Assembly: GCA_002728075.1 (NCBI GenBank)
Contig: PBVB01000110.1
Span: 1 to 10,507 of the forward strand
Direction: 5' to 3'
From: Flavobacteriaceae bacterium
GTDB lineage: Bacteria > Bacteroidota > Bacteroidia > Flavobacteriales > Flavobacteriaceae
Length of the DNA: 10,507 nt
Both the position numbers and the translations under genes were made by a program. Shown here piece after piece: positions 6,796-10,507 of this stretch. The notes under the pieces are model-generated. The model saw nothing but the letters and a program-made list of their open reading frames with translations. It searched no databases and had not been told where the DNA came from. Each line of letters starts with the position of its first letter. The first letter of the stretch is position 1.

Positions 6796-7122
6796 TTATC
6801 TGTATCTGTATCTTCGGTAAAGAAAGACATCGCAGTATTCAGCATCATCAACTGATACGCAAACTGGCCCTCCTTGTCTCCATAACTTTCTGTACATATC
6901 AGCAATTGGACCTTTCTTATTTCTACCTAATCTACCTTGTAGCTTAACATAAAATTGTAATGGTCCTTTTTTATCATATCTATCTCTAGCTTTTTGCCTT
7001 TTAAGATCTCGATTTAGATTTTTAACCATATTTCTTATGGCTTTTAAATGCTCAAGATCCTCCCTACTATCCATGAAGATAGTAGAGATATAAGCACTAG
7101 TTCTATTTGGTTTTAATAACAT
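6796..7122 (-). CDS. Small basic hypothetical protein
   Basis: 108 aa, basic, with an Arg-rich end (YRRYRYR). The start MLLKPNRTSAYISTIFMDS is followed by a helical charged stretch (EDLEHLKAIRNMVKNLNRDLKRQKARDRYDKKG, about 21-53, shown here only as the visible helix) and then strand-like segments (LQFYVKLQGRLGRNKK; GPVCVSVDDAEYCDVFLYR). I do not recognise the family. The ATG overlaps the TAA of the upstream DUF932 gene by one base (TAATG), with GCGGAGG as ribosome site, so the two are translationally coupled and may work together. It is the last gene before the UUCG terminator. Confidence 0.8.
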   Translation of the reverse strand: MLLKPNRTSAYISTIFMDSREDLEHLKAIRNMVKNLNRDLKRQKARDRYDKKGPLQFYVKLQGRLGRNKKGPIADMYRKLWRQGGPVCVSVDDAEYCDVFLYRRYRYR

Positions 7123-8102
7123 TAAGCAGCCTCCGCAAATTGTAAAGCCTTTTCAAGAGCATTCTTTTTACGAACTTGATTTCCACCAAACCATGAAGAG
7201 TATAAACGATTGTCTGCGTTCCTACCTTGTACATGATCAGTAATGTAAGTTACTGAATTGTAAGCCTGCCACCAAGTTCCTTTGGCATAATTTGATCCAG
7301 GCTGAAGTTCAATAGCATCATAAGCATCTTTAGCATTTTTAGATAACTGAAGAACTTTATCAGTAATCTTACCATCATCTACTTTTTTAGATGATGTTCT
7401 AGGAAATACATTATTGTAATAATCAATTAATGAATCAACTGTGTATCTTTTAGAACCAAGATATTCAGCAGCTTCCTTGTACTTAGCTAATTTAGCAGAA
7501 GCTATACCAAGAGTTTCTTTAACAGTGTCGGCATCAAACTTAACTCTATGAGATAGCTTAACACCAGATTTACTATCTAAAGCAACTGATAAAGTATTAT
7601 TACAAACCACTCTGATAGGAGTAAATTTAATATCGATTGATTTACCATATTGATGAGGATTTGAGAAAAGTAGGTATGAATCAACTTGGTCACCACCAAA
7701 TAATTCAAAAGATTCTTTAACTTTAGCTAAAGCAAAAATATTTCTACCTTCTCTGATAGAACCGGCAGTATTCATTTCCATATCTCCAGCCAATACATAC
7801 TCAGAGAAAAAGTTAAAAGCATCTTCGTTTTGTACTGGTTCCCAATCAGAACCAATAACATCTAATAATTTGCCGTCAGATTCTCTGACTAAAGCCTTTT
7901 TAAAAGGTACGTTAACGTCAGATGCAAATGTGCCTTTATAGTAAAGAGGCTTAGTTTCAACCTTCCAATTTAATCCAGCTTTATCCATCATTTGTAATGG
8001 TGATAGATCGTTTGATACTGGAACTCCTAACCCATGCCATGGAACTTCCCCAGCATAAGCCATTTGAGCTTGACCATCAACAATTTCTAATTCATGTGCC
8101 AT
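7122..8102 (-). CDS. DUF932 (phage/plasmid-like, TIGR03299-type) protein
   Basis: 326 aa. The sequence matches my knowledge of DUF932, a family common in phages and plasmids. The N-terminus (MAHELEIVDGQAQMAYAGE, then VPWHGLGVPV at about 20-29) is characteristic, followed by DVIGSDWEPVQNEDAFNFF and, further on, FTPIRVVCNNTLSVAL with SHR at about 190. The Trp-containing C-terminal part has GTWWQAYNSVTYITDH. The molecular role of DUF932 is not established. I chose ATG 8102 rather than the TTG at 8120, because AAAGGAGA lies 8-9 bases before the ATG and the TTG would fall upstream of that site. The gene follows the 60-aa ORF in the transcript from promoter 8341-8369. Early or middle expression is inferred from the promoter. 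Confidence 0.93.
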   Translation of the reverse strand: MAHELEIVDGQAQMAYAGEVPWHGLGVPVSNDLSPLQMMDKAGLNWKVETKPLYYKGTFASDVNVPFKKALVRESDGKLLDVIGSDWEPVQNEDAFNFFSEYVLAGDMEMNTAGSIREGRNIFALAKVKESFELFGGDQVDSYLLFSNPHQYGKSIDIKFTPIRVVCNNTLSVALDSKSGVKLSHRVKFDADTVKETLGIASAKLAKYKEAAEYLGSKRYTVDSLIDYYNNVFPRTSSKKVDDGKITDKVLQLSKNAKDAYDAIELQPGSNYAKGTWWQAYNSVTYITDHVQGRNADNRLYSSWFGGNQVRKKNALEKALQFAEAA

Positions 8103-8120
8103 AATATATTCTCCTTTCAA

Positions 8121-8303
8121 TTAGTAAGAAATTTGTTGTTGTATAATATAATCATGAGCAAAGTCTCTGCCCATAGATCCGAATGATTCTTCTACATCAT
8201 TAAGAATAGTATCTACTTCTTCTTGAGACATTGAAGGAAATGTTAACTCATGATTGTTAACAAATTCTTCTACATTTTCAAAAAATCTTTTAATTCCTGA
8301 CAT
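8121..8303 (-). CDS. Small acidic hypothetical protein, first gene after early promoter
   Basis: 60 aa, acidic, mostly helical by appearance, with two halves: MSGIKRFFENVEEFVNNHE, then an EEVDTILNDVEESFG helix and a Tyr/Gln-rich end (YIIQQQISY). No family recognised. It begins at ATG 8303 with a very good ribosome site (TTAAGGAGTAGAAAAT), about 30 bases from the promoter start region. The leader TTAAGGAGTAGAAAAT is nearly the same as the one before the 55-aa gene at 9564, because both belong to the same duplicated cassette. Small acidic proteins straight after early promoters in T4-like phages are often host-takeover factors; that is only a guess here. Confidence 0.82.
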   Translation of the reverse strand: MSGIKRFFENVEEFVNNHELTFPSMSQEEVDTILNDVEESFGSMGRDFAHDYIIQQQISY

Positions 8304-8340
8304 ATTTTCTACTCCTTAATTTGTTGTCATTTATATTAAT

Positions 8341-8369
8341 ATTGTACCACATTTTTTTGATAATGTAAA
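8341..8369 (-). promoter_or_regulatory. Sigma70-like early promoter A
   Basis: The minus strand has TTTACA, a 17-base spacer, then TACAAT, with an extended -10 (TGG before TACAAT). It lies just upstream of the 60-aa gene, with a transcript start expected near 8333-8335 and a leader of about 30 bases. It should be read by host RNA polymerase early in infection. Confidence 0.85.
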
Positions 8370-8403
8370 CTAAAAAATTCATTTTAAAAGAAAAAAGTTT
8401 TGG

Positions 8404-8425
8404 ACTGTTACATTTATGTAACAGT
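8404..8425 (-). terminator. 22-bp palindromic hairpin A, probable terminator
   Basis: ACTGTTACA-TTTA-TGTAACAGT on the plus strand: a perfect 9-bp stem and 4-base loop (10+10 palindrome with 2 central bases). Read on the minus strand it contains the TAA stop of the 92-aa gene in its loop and is followed after 7 bases by TTTTTTC. The T-run on the plus side (TTTTATTTTTTTT) is better, so the element could act in both directions. The same element with a compensatory base swap occurs at 9672-9693. A palindromic protein-binding site is an alternative. Confidence 0.65.
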
Positions 8426-8692
8426 TTTATTTTTTTTAAAATATTCATTATATATCCATTCTAGTTTATTTAACTCAGGATGTTTACGGACCCATAAACC
8501 TGTATCAGTTGCAAAACATTTTCTAAAGAAATTATCTAATTTAATATTCCCAGTTTTTTCTTCTGGGTTAATCTTTAGAGCCAATTGATCGAATTCATCA
8601 TCAGACATAATTGGATCACTTTTATATTCATAAGCATATGCTGCAATAGATAATTTAATTCTATTTTTGATTTCTTGATTTATTTCAACCAT
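8414..8692 (-). CDS. Conserved-looking phage protein with a DPIMSDxEFD motif
   Basis: 92 aa. Residues 26-37 read DPIMSDDEFDQL, very like the Ia domain of NAD-dependent DNA ligase LigA (xPxxSDxEYDxL), which binds NMN. The flanking Tyr residues (AYAYEY, 18-23) also fit that helix-turn-helix region. The rest (TGNIKLDNFFRK, DTGLWVRKHPELNKLEWIY) is not ligase-like, and no adenylation domain follows, so it is not itself a ligase. I recall similar small proteins in marine T4-like phages, all uncharacterised. ATG at 8692 abuts the upstream stop (TAAATG) and has a strong GGGAGG ribosome site. It is the last gene of its transcript; its stop lies in hairpin A. Confidence 0.83.
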   Translation of the reverse strand: MVEINQEIKNRIKLSIAAYAYEYKSDPIMSDDEFDQLALKINPEEKTGNIKLDNFFRKCFATDTGLWVRKHPELNKLEWIYNEYFKKNKTVT

Positions 8693-8953
8693 TTAATACC
8701 TCCCTTTTAAATATTCCAAATGATATTTTAAATTAGCTTTGGTATTACTTAATTGATTTGATAAACCTAAATATGTTTGACTAGACATAAAGTCTTTAGA
8801 TCTACTTTTTACAATATCCATTAAATCAGAGATCTTAAAAAATACTATTATTTCTAATACCTCTAATCTATCAGATTTTAAATCTTTTTCAGTGATTCCA
8901 AATTCATTATTGTTTAAGAATTTATCAATATCAGAATCTAATAATCTAACCAT
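8693..8953 (-). CDS. Small helical hypothetical protein
   Basis: 86 aa, predicted all-helical by composition, Leu/Ile/Lys-rich (LDSDIDKFLNNNEFG; LEVLEIIVFFKISDLMDIVK; ANLKYHLEYLKG). No family recognised. The start at 8953 overlaps the end of the upstream gene by 16 bp and has a GAAAGG ribosome site. It is the fourth gene of five in the small early-type operon from promoter B. A coiled-coil or protein-binding role would fit the composition, but there is no direct evidence. Confidence 0.8.
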   Translation of the reverse strand: MVRLLDSDIDKFLNNNEFGITEKDLKSDRLEVLEIIVFFKISDLMDIVKSRSKDFMSSQTYLGLSNQLSNTKANLKYHLEYLKGRY

Positions 8954-9180
8954 TTCGTACCTTTCAAATTCATATCTGCATATTCCCTTCTATAAAATCT
9001 TTTCACGCCAGGACGTTCCTTACCTGCAAATATTATAATATCGTTTTCCCAATCTATTTCTACATTGGCTCGATAGTCATTCACAGGATGTATAAAGTCT
9101 GGTTCACCCCAGATCTTTACAGCGGAGTTATATTCTTCTCCTCTGAATCCTATAAATTGTACTACCTTTCCATCTTTCAT
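8938..9180 (-). CDS. Small hypothetical protein
   Basis: 80 aa, mixed alpha/beta by appearance: MKDGKVVQFIGFRGEEYNSA, then a Trp-containing segment (VKIWGEPDFIH) and strand-like DIIIFAGKERPGVKRFYRRE. I chose ATG 9180 rather than the in-frame TTG at 9189: AAAGGA lies about 11 bases before the ATG, but only 2 bases before the TTG, which is too close. The start lies just after the TAA of the upstream gene (GCATAAAATG), so translation is coupled. No family recognised. The end overlaps the next gene by 16 bp. Confidence 0.8.
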   Translation of the reverse strand: MKDGKVVQFIGFRGEEYNSAVKIWGEPDFIHPVNDYRANVEIDWENDIIIFAGKERPGVKRFYRREYADMNLKGTKWLDY

Positions 9181-9181
9181 T

Positions 9182-9397
9182 TTATGCAATGTCCTTTAAA
9201 TCTAAATTAAATTCTTTAGTTTCAAATCTTACAATTCTTTCGACTGGTATCTTATATTTTTTGCAGTCTTTAATGGCATCTTTTACTGATTCTTCTTCGG
9301 TTGTACCTAGACCACCGACCCAGCCTTCCTTACGTCTACCTAATTGTGGAGTATAATATACGTAATAAGCTTTAGTAGTATATCTTTGAAATTTCAT
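9182..9397 (-). CDS. Small hypothetical protein, possibly beta-alpha fold
   Basis: 71 aa. The first half looks like two strands joined by a basic turn (AYYVYYTPQLGRRKEGWVGG), followed by an amphipathic helix (EEESVKDAIKDCKKYKIP) and a final strand (VERIVRFET). This order is like small dsRBD- or HicB-like folds, but no diagnostic residues are present, so I make no assignment. ATG at 9397 overlaps the upstream TAA by one base (TAATG), with AAGGAG 8-9 bases before it inside the upstream gene. Confidence 0.8.
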   Translation of the reverse strand: MKFQRYTTKAYYVYYTPQLGRRKEGWVGGLGTTEEESVKDAIKDCKKYKIPVERIVRFETKEFNLDLKDIA

Positions 9398-9564
9398 TAT
9401 GATAATCTCCTTTCCTCTAACATTTCTTCCATTACAAAATATTGAGCATCTGCTACATTAGAACCTTCGTTCTTAATGAATTCTTCGACTCGTCTGTCAT
9501 ATTCTGCAGACCACTTAATATCTTCTCTAGCATCCTGCTCTTCGAACCATTCGTTTGAAATCAT
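9397..9564 (-). CDS. Small acidic protein (55 aa), first gene after early promoter B
   Basis: 55 aa (MISNEWFEEQDAREDIKWS... ending MLEERRLS), acidic and apparently helical. The start is supported by AAGGAG 6-7 bases before ATG 9564 and by the promoter 34 bases further upstream; the end overlaps the next ATG as TAATG, a typical phage operon junction. It would be missed by a 60-codon cut-off. No family recognised. Like the 60-aa protein after cassette A, it is a short acidic protein in first position, but the two sequences are not evidently related. Confidence 0.82.
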   Translation of the reverse strand: MISNEWFEEQDAREDIKWSAEYDRRVEEFIKNEGSNVADAQYFVMEEMLEERRLS

Positions 9565-9597
9565 TTTCTACTCCTTAATTAATTACTATATAATATC

Positions 9598-9626
9598 ATT
9601 ATATCACAGTTTTCTGGTAGTGTAAA
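9598..9626 (-). promoter_or_regulatory. Sigma70-like early promoter B
   Basis: The minus strand has TTTACA, a 17-base spacer, then a perfect TATAAT with a TGA extension. It is a stronger match than promoter A. The transcript would begin near 9590-9592 with a leader of about 27 bases before the ATG at 9564. Its -35 box directly adjoins the T-run of the preceding terminator. Confidence 0.9.
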
Positions 9627-9627
9627 T

Positions 9628-9661
9628 AAAAAAATTCACTTTAAAAGAAAAAAAGTGAATT
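9628..9661 (-). terminator. Intrinsic terminator before promoter B
   Basis: On the minus strand AATTCACTTT (9661-9652 reading down) pairs with AAAGTGAATT (9642-9633), a 10-bp stem with a 9-base loop, followed by a run of T (9634-9628). It should end transcription of the two secreted-protein genes upstream. The stem is AU-rich, so its strength is moderate. Confidence 0.75.
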
Positions 9662-9671
9662 ATAAAAATAT

Positions 9672-9693
9672 ACTGTAACAAATTTGTTACAGT
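9672..9693 (-). terminator. 22-bp palindromic hairpin B
   Basis: ACTGTAACA-AATT-TGTTACAGT, a perfect palindrome that can form a 9-bp stem with a 4-base loop, lying 4 bases after the TAA of the 139-aa gene (9698). It is followed by ATATTTTTATAA on the minus strand, a poor U-tract, then by the second hairpin. Compared with hairpin A one stem pair is swapped (T-A to A-T), preserving pairing. It is either an RNA 3'-end structure or a dimer-protein operator. Confidence 0.6.
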
Positions 9694-9697
9694 TTAA

Positions 9698-10117
9698 TTA
9701 AGTGCCGGTTCCGAAGATATAACTCTGATATTTTCCAACGAAGTCTTTAAATACATCTATATAAACATGCATATTGTCACCCTGTGACTCCCAGCATATT
9801 ATATTCGTATCTATATTAGAAGGTTTCGAAAAGACGGTAAATTCACCAGATTTGGTATTGAACATCATCATAAACGTAACATCATTAGTAACATCTTCCC
9901 ATTTAAATAATGGTTTCTGTCCTAGTACATCATGTGAAAAGTTCATTGCGCTTTCCAGTTCTTCACAAACTAATTCTTTGTTTATATAAGCCAAAGACTT
10001 AGGGTTCATTGTTTCATATGTTGGACTATCTTCACCGAAAGATTTTCCAACTATCAATACTGTTAATATAATAGTCAATAATACTATTGATCCTATGTAA
10101 AATTCAAAATTTCTCAT
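9698..10117 (-). CDS. Small membrane-anchored or exported protein of unknown function
   Basis: 139 aa with one clear hydrophobic segment near the N-terminus (YIGSIVLLTIILTVLIVG, 7-24) after a short start with one Arg. This is either a signal anchor or a signal peptide; KSFGEDS follows with no strong cleavage site. The remaining 110 residues are soluble, with two cysteines (C51, C108) that could form a disulfide outside the cytoplasm. No family recognised. ATG 10117 overlaps the upstream TGA as ATGA; the ribosome site is weak (GAGAAAGA), suggesting coupling to the preceding exported protein. The stop is followed by palindrome B. Confidence 0.8.
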   Translation of the reverse strand: MRNFEFYIGSIVLLTIILTVLIVGKSFGEDSPTYETMNPKSLAYINKELVCEELESAMNFSHDVLGQKPLFKWEDVTNDVTFMMMFNTKSGEFTVFSKPSNIDTNIICWESQGDNMHVYIDVFKDFVGKYQSYIFGTGT

Positions 10118-10380
10118 GTACTCAATCTTTCTCTTTGTTCATTTAATATTGTTTTTATAACATCTTCATTGACGCAAGATATCATTTTAGGAGAATTAGA
10201 TAATCCATATTCTTCAAAGATCTTTACATAGAGAAGCTCTGTATTTTCTCTGGCAAATTCTTTACAGTCATCTATAGAATAAAAGTGCGGGGTATGAAAT
10301 ACGAAATATTGTTCGTAATCTAATTTGGTGGAAGGATCCGTATACATCACGCTCATTAGAGCTAATATAAAAAATTTCAT
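10114..10380 (-). CDS. Small exported protein with two cysteines
   Basis: 88 aa. The start MKFFILALMSVMYTDPS is a short signal-peptide-like segment, though the hydrophobic core is brief. The mature part has aromatic residues (YEQYFVFHTPHFYS) and two cysteines, C39 and C69, spaced for an intramolecular disulfide (DDCKEFA; MISCVNED). I recall similar short Cys-paired exported proteins in marine T4-like phages, uncharacterised. It is translationally coupled to the next gene by a 4-bp overlap. The upstream ribosome site is weak. A periplasmic role is inference. Confidence 0.78.
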   Translation of the reverse strand: MKFFILALMSVMYTDPSTKLDYEQYFVFHTPHFYSIDDCKEFARENTELLYVKIFEEYGLSNSPKMISCVNEDVIKTILNEQRERLST

Positions 10381-10385
10381 AATGT

Positions 10386-10507
10386 TTATTTCAATTTAAA
10401 GTAAATTGTCTCCTCATCTGTTCTAGGATTGATTAAAGGTAAGTCAGGAACACCAACTGTATTTGATTTTCCAACGTATTCCCATTTATATCCTTCACTC
10501 ATCTGTT
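10386..10507 (-). CDS. Small ORF, C-terminal end or complete 38-aa protein
   Basis: The reading frame is open to the right edge. An ATG at 10502 would give a complete 38-aa product (MSEGYKWEYVGKSNTVGV, then a Pro-rich PDLPLINPRTDEE and IYFKLK). Only five bases upstream are visible, so I cannot tell whether the ATG is the real start or an internal Met. The stop TAA at 10388-10386 is 5 bases before the next ATG. The sequence is well-formed and unlike noise, but no family is recognised. Confidence 0.6.
   Translation of the reverse strand, partial: QMSEGYKWEYVGKSNTVGVPDLPLINPRTDEETIYFKLK

Larger units (their letters stand above)
8304..8425 (-). repeat. Regulatory cassette copy A (stem-loop plus early promoter)
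   Basis: This stretch and 9565-9693 are related copies. In minus-strand order both contain a 22-bp palindrome, a CTTTTTTTCTTTTAAA-type tract, GAATTTTTT, TTTACA-N17-TAYAAT with a TG extension, and TTAAGGAGTAGAAAAT before the ATG. Spacing is similar, with short indels between palindrome and tract. The arrangement matches the PeSL (promoter-early stem-loop) cassettes described in T4-type phages. The stop codon of the 92-aa gene lies inside the palindrome loop. Confidence 0.75.
9565..9693 (-). repeat. Regulatory cassette copy B (stem-loop, terminator, early promoter)
   Basis: Related copy of 8304-8425. It holds, in transcription order, the palindrome 9693-9672, the hairpin/T-run terminator 9661-9628, the promoter 9626-9598 and the ribosome site. 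Compared with copy A it is slightly longer, and its second hairpin is intact, whereas copy A has lost pairing there. It separates the secreted-protein genes from the small-gene operon. Confidence 0.75.

Noticed and set aside
8100..8120. TTG 8120 as start of the DUF932 gene
   Set aside because: The ribosome site AAAGGAGA lies downstream of this TTG and in good position for ATG 8102; MAHELE is also the natural family start.
8400..8588. Plus-strand 62-codon frame in the hairpin A region, and the palindrome acting as a plus-strand terminator for it
   Set aside because: No plus-strand promoter or ribosome site; it overlaps the 92-aa gene in antisense.
9178..9189. TTG 9189 as start of the 80-aa gene
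   Set aside because: Only two bases separate it from the AAAGGA site; ATG 9180 has workable spacing.
1..10507. tRNA genes, CRISPR arrays, insertion sequences, homing endonuclease genes
   Set aside because: I looked for cloverleaf-like blocks, regularly spaced direct repeats, transposase motifs and GIY-YIG or HNH motifs and found none that stood up by eye.

Overview
The window looks like part of the genome of a marine T4-like myovirus (the broad cyanophage/pelagiphage/KVP40-type assemblage). The DNA is very AT-rich, genes are packed tightly on one strand (minus throughout) with 1-16 bp overlaps or tiny gaps, and a perfect T4-type late promoter octamer (TATAAATA) precedes the large gene block. 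Several proteins carry modules I recall from marine T4-like phage genomes: a DUF932 protein, a DUF6267-like ligase-fold protein, a GRxNPPTxGH nucleotidyltransferase and small basic 'KKPKGS' or 'KGYFKGL' modules. I see no photosynthesis genes, tRNAs, CRISPR or insertion sequences. The host cannot be named from this window.

Reading in the direction of transcription (high to low coordinates), there are four blocks. (1) 10507-9698: the end of a small ORF, then two small proteins with N-terminal signal or anchor sequences, closed by a hairpin/T-run terminator. (2) A regulatory cassette (9565-9693) with an extended -10 sigma70-like promoter drives five small genes of unknown function (55, 71, 80, 86 and 92 aa), ending in a 22-bp palindrome that contains the last stop codon. 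(3) A second, homologous cassette (8304-8425) drives a 60-aa protein, a DUF932 protein and a 108-aa protein, ending at a strong UUCG-tetraloop terminator (6771-6790). (4) The T-run of that terminator runs into the late promoter (6754-6761), which probably drives the long block 6721 to below 1: seven genes plus the start of an eighth.

The most notable feature is in block 4. Six of its seven full-length genes begin with a similar short peptide of the form M-x-x-F-K-x-F-I-x-E. This resembles the capsid-targeting sequence of T4 internal proteins (MKTYQEFIAEA) and ends in an (I/L)-x-E site of the kind cut by the T4 prohead protease gp21. Further x-N-E or L-x-E sites lie at the apparent borders of modules inside the proteins. 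The block could therefore encode internal head proteins, packaged with the DNA, trimmed and perhaps injected. They include a nucleotidyltransferase, a protein with ligase-type motifs, a possible PD-(D/E)xK-like protein and a small very basic protein. The packaging idea is inference; the shared peptides are directly visible.

The two early cassettes (palindrome, T-run, TTTACA-N17-TAYAAT promoter with TG extension, AAGGAG ribosome site) are clearly related copies. They match the concept of mobile promoter/stem-loop ('PeSL') cassettes described for T4-type phages. No stretch over 300 bases lacks a gene; the longest gaps are the two cassettes.
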